Below, piece after piece: positions 39,216 through 50,599 of a DNA stretch of 64,000 nt (within the stretch, counting starts at the first letter, position 1; the number at the start of each line of letters is the position of its first letter). A program made the translations under genes and the position numbers. Location of the stretch: assembly GCF_051020765.1 (NCBI RefSeq), contig NW_027469103.1:434001-498000 (forward strand), written 5' to 3'. The notes below the pieces were generated by a model. The model was not told where the DNA came from. It was given only the letters and a program-made list of their open reading frames with translations, and made no database searches. Origin of the DNA: Lasioglossum baleicum (Eukaryota; Arthropoda; Insecta; Hymenoptera; Halictidae).

Positions 39216-40114
39216 CTAGATTAGTATGCAATAAGCTTAGAGGACAGGCATACGCCGCGATTGAAGACGTAAATATTAACACAATCTCTGAATTGTGCAA
39301 CCGCCTGAAAGATGTACTAGGCCCATATAAATTCATCGATCAGTATCGCGGAGAATTAGCTTCGATACACCAGGAACAGTCCGAGCACGTGTTGAATTAT
39401 ATTACGCGAGTAAAGGACCTTAGAACGGCGATCATAGATTCAGGCCGCGGGGTCCCCAATCTAGACGAGATTGACAAATTCACAATTGATTGTTTCATGC
39501 GTGGTCTTATCCCAGCGCTTCGAGCCGAGGTCAGGCTCTGTGCGTCACTCGAATTACAGAAAATATTCGATGAAGCAGTAACCGCGTACAAACAGTACGA
39601 GCTTGACCGTGTTCGTTATCGTGACGACGGACGCCGCGTTGCATTCTCCGACTCTCGTAATCGCACACCAGAGCGATCAAGCAACTCTTATTATGATAGG
39701 AATGCGCCTGAGCAGCGCAACAGATCTTCGGAAAGGAAAGATCAACGACCTTCCTTTTCACCTCGTGAATCCTGGCGAGACAGGAAACCCGATAACAGAG
39801 ACGCGTATCGCTCTCCTCCTCCGCGACGTCACGAACCGTCGCAATCAAATCAGCGCGAAACATATAAACGCGAAGATCGCGCTTCCCAGTCCCCAGGTCG
39901 CGATCGCTTTCCTACGGAGAGTCGGAAGTATTGTAAATATTGTAAGCGCACGGGACATGACATATACGAATGTCGCCGCCGGGAATATTACAATAAAAAT
40001 GAGTCGGGAAACGAATCAAGCCTCCCGACAAACGCGACCAAAGGACGGGAGGCATCCCAAGAGAATCGCCAAAAGGCAACACAGCTGGCCGTCATCAGCG
40101 ACGACCAGCAGTAG
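39216..40114 (+). pseudogene. gag: A3 gag, 3' part
   Basis: Resumes after the CTAG duplication and carries the rest of the capsid-like region, Arg-rich part and CCHC knuckle to the stop. The frame is open; only the B4 insertion breaks the gene. Confidence 0.9.
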
Positions 40115-40269
40115 ATGAAATTCGAGTAGATAGGAGAGATAACCCGGACGGTCAGCAGAATGAACGACCATCCGCGAAATTAGTCTCGGCAATAAATCTC
40201 GCGCCGGACTCCCCTATCCCTCGAATAAAAGCAAAATCGTCACTCTTCTCAAAAGAGTGTGAGTTCCTC

Positions 40270-43200
40270 TTGGACACAGGGTCCGAGGTCAACTTAATCC
40301 GAGCGTCTGGTATCAAATCTGACGTTCATCTAAAAACTGACAGCGTCATACACGTCCATGGCGTGACAGAAGGAGAAATTGCGACCCTCGGTTATATCAA
40401 TGCGGAGCTAGCAGATTCCATTAAAGTCACGCTACACGTTCTGCCTGACAGTTTTCCAATTAATATAGATGGTATCTTAGGCTCCCCCTTCTTCAGAGAG
40501 GGAGCAGAGATATCATTTGCGAAGGAATGCGTAGAGTATAAAAACCTACGTATTCCCTTTTCGAATCCTCGGGAATATTCCATCGAAAGCCGTACCGCCG
40601 CCTGCATAGCCGTCAACGTAAAGGGCCCAAGCGAAGGGTATGTGCGAAAAGTAGATGTAAAACCCGATGTGTTCTTAGGTGATTGTTTAGTCACCAACCG
40701 TAACGGAAAGGCATACCTGCGATGCTTTAACGCATCGTCCGAAGTGGCGTCCTTCTCCCTGCCTACGTTGGAGGTGGAAGAGATCGAGGTTCCCTTTTCA
40801 AATATTCAAGCCGAAGTCAATTCGGACTTATTCAATGCTCGTGCGTGCCGCGCGCACGAGACGATCGTTAACGATCAACTCGCGTCTTCTATTAATTCCG
40901 GTAACCATTCCGACGATTCCGGTAGCCATCCCGATTCTTTAGATAATTCCGGTAACCATTCCGACGATTCCGGTAGCCATCCCGATTCTTTAAATAATTC
41001 CGGTAACCATCCCGACGATTCCGGTAGCCATCCCGATTCTTTAAATAATTCCGGTAACCATCCCGACGATTCCGGTAGCCATCCCGATACTTTAAAGAAT
41101 TCCGGTAACCATCCCGACGATTTATATTCAAAGTCCTGTGTGGAAAGAAACATCAGCGCCTTCGCCTCAGATGAACTTTTAGAATGTTCATATGAGAACA
41201 ATTTAGAAAACATTTCTATTCCTAAAGTTAAATCAAAAGGAGTTTATGTTTTGCCACAAACTCCTATCTTCAAATCCTCGCCGGAACAAGACCTCTTGCA
41301 GCTTCAACGATCAAGTATCCGTGCGACCGAAAACAAAGTCCATGCGTCTGGCAAATACAATTCCGCGAGATTCGCGTCAGCAAGAAAAAGAAATAAAGCC
41401 GATACATTATACTCGCCCGAGACAACTAAGTCTGATTATAAGCTTTCGTTATGTATCTTGCGAAACGAATTCAATCTTCCTAGCGTTAACAGAGTCTCCA
41501 ATATCGTTACGCCAACGATAAACTATCGCAGCGACCCAAGAGCGAAATTTAAAACCTCTGGTCAGCATCACCCCACTCCACAGCAGGAAGACGATATCCC
41601 TGCGACGCAACGAGATCTTCAAGGAGAAACCGTCACCCCTGAAGATCATCAGTCTCTCGACAACGCTATAACAGCAACCATGCAGCCGATACAAGCAGCT
41701 ATCTTGCTCTCTATTGCCACGCAAGCCTCAACACTCATTGGATATGACTGTGGAGGTTCGACCTTGAATATTACCACGTATTCAACTATTGACACTCTTA
41801 ACTGCGAGCCAGAAGACATCGCACCAGCTGAAAATTTAGAAAGAATTCAGCTCCTGCAGCTAGCTGAATTCTCGCAAGCTCGTGTCTTGCAATGCCATAT
41901 CGGAATAGACAGAACCATATACTATTGTGGCATGCATTCACATAATTCGGTAGTATCCAATGGTCGACAAGACTATATATTACCGATCTCCAGCGAAACC
42001 TGTTCGAGCCTACACACGACGGGGACAATATTCATCACCCCAGCCGCCCAGATCACAGGTATTCAGCCGAACTCGACCTCCTCTCACGGCCTCACGTTAG
42101 CAGGAGTTATTCAGAACGATGGTAGCTGCGCTGGAACCACGTATAGTGATCCGTTTGGGACTTGGACCGATGTCGTGGTACAAGCTTTAGTCCGAATCAC
42201 GACCCGCGACTACATCGCTCCAATCAGATTGTCAACCGGACAGATTCATCTACAAACTGGGCAAACCTGCCCCCTTCAAAAAGGAAGCTGCTTAGACGCA
42301 CAAGATGGCCATACGTTCTGGGAAACCACGCCGACGGACTCGTGCAAATTCAATAATTATGATGTCTTGTACGAAGGGATAGCCACTAAACTATCCTCCA
42401 AGGTGAATCCTTCTCCAACCCTGTATACCGTAGCATCGCAGGACACGACTTTTGCACTCACGGAGACAGGCAGATCGTCAGTTTGCGGATATGTCATAAT
42501 CCGAACGGAACACCCCAAGCTGTTCATTCTGGAAGTTGGAAGTTCAGGAAAATTCAAGGAGAAAACACACACCTTGGTCAACAATCTGGACATCTTCACG
42601 TATGTCAACAGCAAATTTGTTTACGTGGAGAAGCACCTCCGGAAACAATTTTCTCAACTCTACAAAGATGTAATCCGTCAGAAGTGTGAGCTAGAGCGTC
42701 AGATTCTCCAGAACGCCCTCACATTATTACATTCAGCACCCGAAGAAGTTGCCACTGCCATCATGAAGGATGTCGGATTTATCGCAGTTCCAGCAGGAGA
42801 GGTAGTGCACATAATAAAGTGCATACCAGTCACGGTCCAAGTGAGGAAAACCGAACGGTGTTATGATGAGCTACCCATCACGTATCGGAACACATCAAAA
42901 TTCCTGAAGCCAAGGGACCACATCATTTCAAATACGGGGACAGAAAAGCCATGCAATGAGCTACTTCCCCCATATTATAGACTGCACGGAACATGGTATC
43001 GCCTAACACCGTCATTGATGGAGGCCATCACTCCTTCGGAGCTTCACCCCCTCGCCAAGTCAACCTGGAAATACATAGATCCGAAGAACTTGGCAACGGG
43101 AGGCATTTATTCACAAGACGACCTGGACAAACTACAGGATCATATAATGTTTCCTGTAGAGAAGGTAGCAGTCATAAATTCAATCGCACAGGGTGCGACG

Positions 43201-43307
43201 GGAAGACAGTTTGCAGCAGGAAACATCAATATGTTCAACCTGCTCGATGAAAACTCCCTACAGCAGATAGCGGAGTCTACAGCACAGAAATTATGGTCCG
43301 GATTCAC
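40270..43307 (+). pseudogene. A3 protease-linker-env, 5' part
   Basis: Like A2 21012-24106 but with one 51-bp repeat unit fewer. Contains protease, repeats (about 40895-41120), linker and env from the ATG at 41680 to just before the membrane segment, where B5 is inserted at TCAC (43304-43307). Confidence 0.9.
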
Positions 43308-45249
43308 TGTCACGTCCGTCACTGTGTTTTTGTTACAGGTACCAGGAGAGAGAAAAGAGAACAGTGACAGACGGACGGTTGAGATATTATGATTAAAATG
43401 AGGAGTGGTCTTTCGTGCCGAGACAGCCGCGGGCTGTCATATGCACTAGGACAACCGATATTGCTATGGATGCAGTCAAGAAGAGAACGTCCGACGCGGT
43501 TACAAGAAGTGTCCCGACAAGAATCACGCGCGAGGTGATGCAACTAAAACGGTGAGTTTACAGGATTCAGCAATTATACAAGATATTATACGACTCACCG
43601 CAATGTTGTATTAACACCTAATAATGTTGTTGTAGCAGGAACTGGCGGTACTGGCAGTAGGTGTAGTACATCGGGTCTTCTATACAGATGTCCTCGAGGT
43701 GGGGAAGATCTGGCAGAGTTGCTGCTGCTCGGTTCGGGACGACGTTAGTGGCCTTGGATGCTGGCCGCAAGACGACACGTTGATGAGCTGGCAGAGGATC
43801 GTCACGGATGATTCGGCAACGGACCCTGGGAACGATGATCGTGTCTCGGCTGTCGTCGTCGTCGGCTATGTCGATTACCTCAGGACGATCGACCGGATGT
43901 AGAACTGGCGTCGGAGCTCGCGAGAGGTCCGCGTGGTTGACCTCTTTAGGAGGGTTGCAAGGGCAACCGTATACAGAAACGTAATCGGACGCGTCACACG
44001 GAATGTGCTCGGTGGTTCCCAGAAGTTCTGTCCACTCGGTAGTGGCGATGATTTGTTCGAGCACCGCTTTATTTCTTAACGCGCGTCTCAATTTAGCAAG
44101 TTGATACTTGCGTTCCGCTCGACGTGGGCGTCGCATGGGTAAGGAATAGTAATGATGGAATATTAATAATATATAATGAAATGAACTTCCACTTGTTATT
44201 AACCTTTTTGGTAGTTAACTCGCTTCGCGTCTATAGTGGCGGCTCAGCGTTTCCACTGCGCACTTTAGACCAATTCTAGACGTGGCACGAGAACTTCTTT
44301 ATGACTCGCTTCAAATTCCTTATTGGCGGCTCAGCGTTTCCACTGCGCACTTTAGACCAAGTCCGGATATGTCACGAGTTTAATATATTCGATGCAAGAA
44401 CTGAATTGGAAGATGGTGTTGAACTAACACAAGAATAACAAGATCGAAGCACTGGTATAACAACGATATATTAAATAAGAACTGGTAAGTACACTGGTAT
44501 ACAATATGTAAGTAGTATTATAATAGGAGTAGTAATTGGATTAATGAATAATGGATATAGTAATATGTTGTAGGAATAACGTATGAGAATTAGGACTTGA
44601 GTTGAGTTGAGATAGAGTTGGAATTGGAATTAGGAGTGAAGGATCGACACACTTCACTATCGCGGAGCTAGACTGAACACGTCTGCTCTTGAAGCCGGAC
44701 TGGCGGCTGAGGCCAGGTAGGCACGTCTGTGCGAGTCGCTGGCTGAAGGCGGACTGATGCAAGCGTCCGCTCTGCCTTGCCTCCTTCGTTCGGAGTGGGG
44801 ATAGCTGACGCTGCAGTCTCTTTGTTCTTCAGTCGTCGGAGTGGGAGAACCGCTGACGCAGCAGCGTCTTCGCTCCCGGGGACTGCACGTGCATTTCTGC
44901 TGACGCTGCAGTCTCGTGGCTGTCCTATTGCCCTCTACGAGCGTGGGACTGCTGATGCAGCAGTCTTTGGACTTCTCGACGTTTCTAGAAGCGTCTAGAT
45001 GCTTCCAGAGTGATGCAATACTTTATTGCATTATGTGTCGTGGTGATGGGTCGAAACTGAGGTAAGGTGTTGATCAAGGTGAAGTTATGGTGATGGGTAG
45101 AGACGGAGATAAGGATTAGAACAATACAATAATGAGATCTTAATACTATGCTCTTATGTCTAGGGGACGGTGTATGGATCTTATGCAGATCAGACCTTGA
45201 ATACATAATGTATGTACAAGGCCAACGTCGTACATCGGACGACGTAACA
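43308..45249 (-). repeat. B5 3' LTR
   Basis: 1,942 bp, about 32 bp shorter than B4 because of small deletions in the U3 region. Confidence 0.94.
43618..44136 (-). CDS. LTR-encoded protein, B5 3' LTR copy
   Basis: 172 codons, intact; differs from the 5' LTR copy at one residue (AER against AGR near the start), the only change I noticed between them. Confidence 0.6.
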   Translation of the reverse strand: MRRPRRAERKYQLAKLRRALRNKAVLEQIIATTEWTELLGTTEHIPCDASDYVSVYGCPCNPPKEVNHADLSRAPTPVLHPVDRPEVIDIADDDDSRDTIIVPRVRCRIIRDDPLPAHQRVVLRPASKATNVVPNRAAATLPDLPHLEDICIEDPMYYTYCQYRQFLLQQHY

Positions 45250-45315
45250 CCTCCCAACGCGGAAAAGAAATTTCTTACATGGGAGAAATTTCTCGCTCAA
45301 CACTCGATCACACAC

Positions 45316-47403
45316 TCATTCATGCGACGCATCGTCCGGGGGTACTCCGCGCAGGGAGCACAGTTCTCGGCGAGTATTTCCTATATTTGTACGAAACACT
45401 GGTCGCACTGAAATGTTGTCGGTGTCGGCACGTGGGGCTGGGGCTGGTTTTGTAATGTCCGACAAGTCGTATTCGCAATGTTCATTATTCGACTGTCTTT
45501 TCTCGGGGTTTAGGGTGGGTGGGGAATCACTTTGTTCACTAACACTTTCACTTTTGTCTTTCCTGTAACTTGCTGCATACGTGTAAGTATTGTCCTTTTG
45601 CTTCAGGAAGATGAAGAATCTTGTGAGGGAGCTCCATACGGCGACTGCTAGATGCAAACTCCATCCGTAAAGTGAGTGCAATGCAATACCATTGATTATG
45701 GTACTTATGATAGTCTTTATTGTTCGGATTGCTATATATATTCCTAGCACTCCGGCACTGATTGAACCAAATGTGGTGAATCCTGACCACAGTTTTTGTG
45801 CTGTTGACTCCGCTATCTGTTGCAGGGAGTTTTCGTCAAGCAGGTTGAACATATTAACGTTTCCTGCTGCGTAATCTCTGCCGGATGCTCCTTGGGCGAT
45901 AGAATTTATTACGGCCACTCTTTCCACTGGAAACATGATGTGGTCCTGTAGTTTGTTGAGATCCTCTTGGGAATAGATTCCGCCTGTTGCGATATTTGTT
46001 GGATCCACGTACTTCCACGTGGGTTTGATGAGCGGTTGTAATGTTGCTGGGGCAACGGTCTCTGTGAGTGACGGCGTTAAACGATACCAAATTCCGTTTA
46101 TTTTGTAGAGAGGCGGCAGGAGTTCATTGCATGGCTTTTCTGTACCTGTGGCAACTATAATATGGTCTCCTGGCTTTAAGAACTTGGAAGAATTCTGGTA
46201 AGTGATCGGAAGTTCATCGAAACACTTATCCGTTTTCCGAACTTGTACGGTTACTGGAATGCACTTTATAATATGCACCACTTCTCCAGCTGGAACTGCG
46301 ACGAATCCTGGTTCTCGCATAATGGCAGCTGCTATTTCTTCCGGTGATGAGTGTAACATCGTTAGTGCGTTTTGAAGGACCTGTTTCTCCAGTTCGCACT
46401 TTTGCCGGATGACATCCTGGTACAACTGGGTAAGTTGACTTTTCAGATGTTTTTCTACGTAGATGAACTTACTATTCACGTAGGTGAATATGTCCAGATT
46501 GCTTACTATGGTGTGAGTGCGTTCCTTGAATTTACCGGACAAACTTGTATCCAGAATAAAGAGCTTGGGGTGCTCCGTGCGAATAATAATATAACCGCAA
46601 ATTGATGTAAGACCAGATTCTGTCAACGCGAATGTGGTGTCTTCAGATTCCACCATATATAGTGTAGGTGAGAACTTTGTCTTTGTAGAAACTCTGGTAG
46701 CTAGTCCTTCGTAAAGAACGTCGTAGCTATTGAACTTGCAGTAATCGTTGGGAACGACGTCCCAGAATGTATGTCCATCTTGTGTATCAAGGCAGCTTCC
46801 TTTTGTGAAGGTGCATATTTGTCCTGACTGTAGATGGATCTGACCTGTAGAGAGCTTCACTGTTGCTGTGTAGTCCCTCAGGGTTATTCGAACGATGGCC
46901 TGTACAACGACACTGGTCCAAGTGCCGAATGGGTCGTTGTATGTTGTTCCCGCGCATTGCCCGTTATTTTGAAGTTCTCCCGCCAATGTGAGGCTGCGGG
47001 ATGTAGTAGAATTGGGCTGGACTCCCGTGACCTGGGCGGTCGGAGTGATGAGGATTGTTCCGGTCTTCTGCAACTCGGAACAGGTTTCACTGGTGGTTGC
47101 CAGTAAATATTCTTGTCGTCCGTTCGTGACGATGGAAACATGTGAGTGCATGCCACAATAGAATATCGTGCGGTCGATTTCTATGTGGCACTGGATTACT
47201 CTCGTCTGAGTAAATTCTGCTAGTTGTAGCAATTGGATTTTTACTGAGTCCTCTGTGGGCTTGATTTCTTCAGGCTCGCAATCAGGAATATCGATGATGG
47301 AGAACGTTGTCGTGTTCAGTGTAGATCCTCCACAATCGTATCCGATGAGGGTGTACACTCGCGTGGCTATAGAGAGTAAGATGGCAACTTGGATCGGTTG
47401 CAT
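45316..47403 (-). CDS. env: Envelope-like membrane glycoprotein (B5)
   Basis: 695 codons from ATG. Hydrophobic signal-like start, IGYDCGG, Cys-rich ectodomain with N-glycosylation sites, membrane segment (GIYIAIRTIKTIISTI, YGWSLHL) and tail with DNISVRPVFR and SLRG. Clearly homologous to the A and C envelopes along its length, with many conservative changes, so env has been kept functional while the families diverged. Confidence 0.8.
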   Translation of the reverse strand: MQPIQVAILLSIATRVYTLIGYDCGGSTLNTTTFSIIDIPDCEPEEIKPTEDSVKIQLLQLAEFTQTRVIQCHIEIDRTIFYCGMHSHVSIVTNGRQEYLLATTSETCSELQKTGTILITPTAQVTGVQPNSTTSRSLTLAGELQNNGQCAGTTYNDPFGTWTSVVVQAIVRITLRDYTATVKLSTGQIHLQSGQICTFTKGSCLDTQDGHTFWDVVPNDYCKFNSYDVLYEGLATRVSTKTKFSPTLYMVESEDTTFALTESGLTSICGYIIIRTEHPKLFILDTSLSGKFKERTHTIVSNLDIFTYVNSKFIYVEKHLKSQLTQLYQDVIRQKCELEKQVLQNALTMLHSSPEEIAAAIMREPGFVAVPAGEVVHIIKCIPVTVQVRKTDKCFDELPITYQNSSKFLKPGDHIIVATGTEKPCNELLPPLYKINGIWYRLTPSLTETVAPATLQPLIKPTWKYVDPTNIATGGIYSQEDLNKLQDHIMFPVERVAVINSIAQGASGRDYAAGNVNMFNLLDENSLQQIAESTAQKLWSGFTTFGSISAGVLGIYIAIRTIKTIISTIINGIALHSLYGWSLHLAVAVWSSLTRFFIFLKQKDNTYTYAASYRKDKSESVSEQSDSPPTLNPEKRQSNNEHCEYDLSDITKPAPAPRADTDNISVRPVFRTNIGNTRRELCSLRGVPPDDASHE

Positions 47404-49056
47404 GATTACAGTTTCGTGTGTGTCTAAGGACTGACGGTCTTCTGAGGCGATTGCTGCTTCGGAGGAGCGGTGTTGCGATGTGATATGCTGATCTTCCAGT
47501 GGTGGAAGGAGATTTTGCTGACCAGAGGTTTCGTATTTCGCTCGTTTAATCTGGTAGGGGTATCTGTTATCGCGAGGGTACTCGGATTTATATTTCTTTC
47601 TTGCTGACGCGTATTTCGCTGTAGCGCAGAGATTAATTTTATCGTATTCGTTTCGCTTCGCATGGCAACGTGCAGATGGAAGTTGAAAGGAATCGAGTTT
47701 CTGTGGATCATCAAAGATATGATTTCGAAGTAAGTTATGAAGTTCTTTTACTTTGGAGACTTTGATATCCTTCTCTGGTTTAGAACTGTCACTGGATTTA
47801 TCGTGCAGTATAGAACAGACCTGCTTACATATGGGTCTTGAAGATCTTTGATTGTCGTAGGAATGGAGTTGGTCTCGGAATTGATCGGGCTGATTACCGG
47901 AGTTAGTATGAGAATCGGGCTGGTTACCGGAGTTAGTAATGTCGGGATGGTTACCGAAGTTAGTATGAGAATCGGGCTGGTTACCGGAGTTAGTATAAGG
48001 ATCGGGCTGGTTACCGGAGTTAGTATAAGAATCGGGCTGGTTACCGGAGTTAGTATAATGATCGGGCTGGTTACCGGAGTTAGTATAAGAATCGGGCTGG
48101 TTACCGGAGTTAGAAAGGTCGGGATGGTTACCGAATACGTCGGGATGATACCCGGAAGTAGAAAGGTCGGGAGAGTACGACTCGATTTCTTCCATCTCCA
48201 ATGGGGGCAATCGAAATGAAACTCTTTCCGACGAGGTGTTAAAACACCGGAGGCTCGCTTTGCCTTTACGATTGGTGACAACGCAGTCACCCAGGAATAC
48301 ATCCGGCGCTACATTAACACGGCGGATATATCCCTGTTTGGGTCCTTCGACGTCGACCGCTATGCACGCAACGGTACGAGGTTCGAGGACGAATTCTTCG
48401 GATTTCGGAAGAGTCTTTGTTCGGACTCGATCCTCACGCTCCACGATCCGACTTCTCGCAGTATACTCCGATATCTCTCGAGTCTCCTTCGATTCCGGCC
48501 GGCTTTTCACGGCGTTTTTCTCTAGGGAGCACTCGATCGAATCCCGAGGAGGCATTGAAATAACCTCCGTCACCGGAGCTCTGCAAGGTCTGACCGCGGG
48601 TGCACGAGGATTTGAGGAAGACACTCGAACGTTCCCTGCCGAATGTTCCTCACGCTTGGCGGCTGGAGTTTTAACGAGATCGTTGGTCATAGACGAAGGC
48701 ATTGAAATAACCTCTGCTGCCAATTTATCGCGAGGCTCAGCCGTGGGCGCGCAAGGGTTCGAGAAGGGAACCCGAATGTTTCCTATTGTTATGGATTGAT
48801 TCGCAAAGGAGATCTCGGCTCCTGTTCTGAAGAAGGGAGAACCGAGGATTCCGTCGATGTTAATTGGGAAGTTTTCTTCCAAGACATGAAATTCGATAGG
48901 GTTTTGACCCTGTAAGTGTATTTTAATTTGACCGAGAGTTGGAATGGATCCCTCGGTTATTCCTTGGACTTCTATAGTGTTCGTATGATCTATAGGTAGA
49001 TTTGGTTCTAGACTTGACGCACGAATTAAATTGATCTCCGAACCCGTGTCCAACAA
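45316..49056 (-). CDS. Protease-linker-envelope fusion frame (B5)
   Basis: 1,246 open codons, first codon within LLDTGSE, open upstream in the -1 frame to gag. Protease (ILGSPFF near 67-73), a long charged insert with repeated FSNPCAP/SSNPRAP-like segments, GNHPD/GNQPD repeats, YASARKK linker, then env from the Met at 47403. No RT, RNase H or integrase. The end is 66 bases before the LTR. Confidence 0.9.
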   Translation of the reverse strand: MLDTGSEINLIRASSLEPNLPIDHTNTIEVQGITEGSIPTLGQIKIHLQGQNPIEFHVLEENFPINIDGILGSPFFRTGAEISFANQSITIGNIRVPFSNPCAPTAEPRDKLAAEVISMPSSMTNDLVKTPAAKREEHSAGNVRVSSSNPRAPAVRPCRAPVTEVISMPPRDSIECSLEKNAVKSRPESKETREISEYTARSRIVEREDRVRTKTLPKSEEFVLEPRTVACIAVDVEGPKQGYIRRVNVAPDVFLGDCVVTNRKGKASLRCFNTSSERVSFRLPPLEMEEIESYSPDLSTSGYHPDVFGNHPDLSNSGNQPDSYTNSGNQPDHYTNSGNQPDSYTNSGNQPDPYTNSGNQPDSHTNFGNHPDITNSGNQPDSHTNSGNQPDQFRDQLHSYDNQRSSRPICKQVCSILHDKSSDSSKPEKDIKVSKVKELHNLLRNHIFDDPQKLDSFQLPSARCHAKRNEYDKINLCATAKYASARKKYKSEYPRDNRYPYQIKRAKYETSGQQNLLPPLEDQHITSQHRSSEAAIASEDRQSLDTHETVIMQPIQVAILLSIATRVYTLIGYDCGGSTLNTTTFSIIDIPDCEPEEIKPTEDSVKIQLLQLAEFTQTRVIQCHIEIDRTIFYCGMHSHVSIVTNGRQEYLLATTSETCSELQKTGTILITPTAQVTGVQPNSTTSRSLTLAGELQNNGQCAGTTYNDPFGTWTSVVVQAIVRITLRDYTATVKLSTGQIHLQSGQICTFTKGSCLDTQDGHTFWDVVPNDYCKFNSYDVLYEGLATRVSTKTKFSPTLYMVESEDTTFALTESGLTSICGYIIIRTEHPKLFILDTSLSGKFKERTHTIVSNLDIFTYVNSKFIYVEKHLKSQLTQLYQDVIRQKCELEKQVLQNALTMLHSSPEEIAAAIMREPGFVAVPAGEVVHIIKCIPVTVQVRKTDKCFDELPITYQNSSKFLKPGDHIIVATGTEKPCNELLPPLYKINGIWYRLTPSLTETVAPATLQPLIKPTWKYVDPTNIATGGIYSQEDLNKLQDHIMFPVERVAVINSIAQGASGRDYAAGNVNMFNLLDENSLQQIAESTAQKLWSGFTTFGSISAGVLGIYIAIRTIKTIISTIINGIALHSLYGWSLHLAVAVWSSLTRFFIFLKQKDNTYTYAASYRKDKSESVSEQSDSPPTLNPEKRQSNNEHCEYDLSDITKPAPAPRADTDNISVRPVFRTNIGNTRRELCSLRGVPPDDASHE
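47880..48170 (-). repeat. NSGNQPD repeat array (B5)
   Basis: 30-bp units with GGTTACC at the core (reverse of GGTAACC), in a different order and number from B4. Confidence 0.88.
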
Positions 49057-49127
49057 AAATTCACACTTCTTTTGTAATTGAGGGGCGGAGATTTTTACGC
49101 GCGGAATTGGTGAGTCTGCAGCAAGAT

Positions 49128-50486
49128 TTACTGCTGAGACGAATCGTCGGACTGGTCGTTCGTCCGGATAGCTGTTTGGGTGCGGGCTGTAGTTTGAGTT
49201 GAAGATGCGGCCTCCCGCCTTGGGTTGGCTTCGGTCGGGAGGCCGGACTCGTTTCCCGACCTCCTATTATTATTGAAAGTGCGCTTACGGCACTCGTGAA
49301 TATCGTGCCCGGGGACTTTGCAATAGTTGCAAAATTTGTTAGGGCTTGAGGGGCGATCTGTGCGACCATCGCGGTACGTGTTTTGGTCGCGAGGATTATT
49401 TTCCCATCGCCGTTGCGGCGTCGGGGAGCGATAAGAGTCCCGGTTTAAGTTTCTCGAGGACTGCTGAGACGAGTCCGGTCTGTTATCGCGGCGTTCTTGA
49501 GTTCGCTCTGGAATGTCACGAGCGGACTCGTACGTGGAACGCGGGCGATACGGCCGGTTATCAGAGAAGCTGACTCGTTTTTCTTCGCGGATCAGTTCTC
49601 GTCGACGAGTCTGGTCTGACTCATACTGCCTGTAAGCAGAGATGGCTGCTTCGAAAACAGTGGCAGGATTTCGCGAAGGGCAATGAAGCACTTCGGCACG
49701 CAGCTGGGGAAGGAGACCTCGTAGAAAACAATCTACTACGAAGCGATCTAGTTCTTCGTAATCAAGGCCAATATCTGTGGCATCTTGAATCGCGGTTCGA
49801 AGGTCTTTAACGCGATTGATGAAGTCTAAGATGTGCTCGTTTGGAGCTTGGAGTACACTCGCGAGATCGCCACGGTACTGGTCCACGAATTTGTATGGGC
49901 CCAGTACTGTACGTAACTTTTCGCATAGTGCAGAAATTGTGACTATGTGCTCGCCTTCTATAGCGGCATAAGCACGATCGTGGAGTTTATTGCAGAGCAA
50001 TTTCGTGAGGGCACGCTCTGCAGTGGCCGGTACGGTGTCACGCGCGCGTTTGCATGCACGTATGAATTGTAGGACGGAAGACGAAGTTCCGTCGAATCTA
50101 GGGACAAGCTCGGCGGCTTGTTTTAGAGCGAAATTGCCAGTAGGTTCATACTGTGGGATTTCGCGTGGCTCTGGCGGTGAAGGTTCCCGCATATTAGAGA
50201 CGTTACTAGGGCCTGGTGTAGGCGTTTGTTGACGTAGGGTTTGACTCGTGATTTGGATGTTATGAAGCTCTTTTCGTATTTCGTCGAGCATATTCTTTTG
50301 GTTTTGTGCGTCTTCTTCATATTTGAGACGCAATTTGGCAATAAAATCAGTTTCCTCTTTGAGATATTGCTCTCTACGGGCGAGGTCTTGCGCATAAAGG
50401 AGTAACTCTTCCTCGGTCATTGGAGGAAGGTCTGCGTTAGGATCTGCTCGGAGATCCTTTTGAGATCGCGTGATTGGGCGAGACAT
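49128..50486 (-). CDS. gag: Gag, family B (B5)
   Basis: 452 codons, a few substitutions from B4 gag. CCHC knuckle and capsid-like region intact. Confidence 0.92.
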   Translation of the reverse strand: MSRPITRSQKDLRADPNADLPPMTEEELLLYAQDLARREQYLKEETDFIAKLRLKYEEDAQNQKNMLDEIRKELHNIQITSQTLRQQTPTPGPSNVSNMREPSPPEPREIPQYEPTGNFALKQAAELVPRFDGTSSSVLQFIRACKRARDTVPATAERALTKLLCNKLHDRAYAAIEGEHIVTISALCEKLRTVLGPYKFVDQYRGDLASVLQAPNEHILDFINRVKDLRTAIQDATDIGLDYEELDRFVVDCFLRGLLPQLRAEVLHCPSRNPATVFEAAISAYRQYESDQTRRRELIREEKRVSFSDNRPYRPRSTYESARDIPERTQERRDNRPDSSQQSSRNLNRDSYRSPTPQRRWENNPRDQNTYRDGRTDRPSSPNKFCNYCKVPGHDIHECRKRTFNNNRRSGNESGLPTEANPRREAASSTQTTARTQTAIRTNDQSDDSSQQ

Positions 50487-50599
50487 TTTGAAAGATATAA
50501 ATGGGATTTAAGAAATGTGAACTTCGCTCTGACACGCGTCGGGGCTTATTAATGCAAATATCGGCGACCACTTCGATGTCCTACCGACTGCGCCAAATT
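50487..50599 (-). promoter_or_regulatory. B5 leader with tRNA-Ser primer site
   Basis: Short leader; primer site on the minus strand at 50578-50595, four bases from the LTR end. Confidence 0.85.
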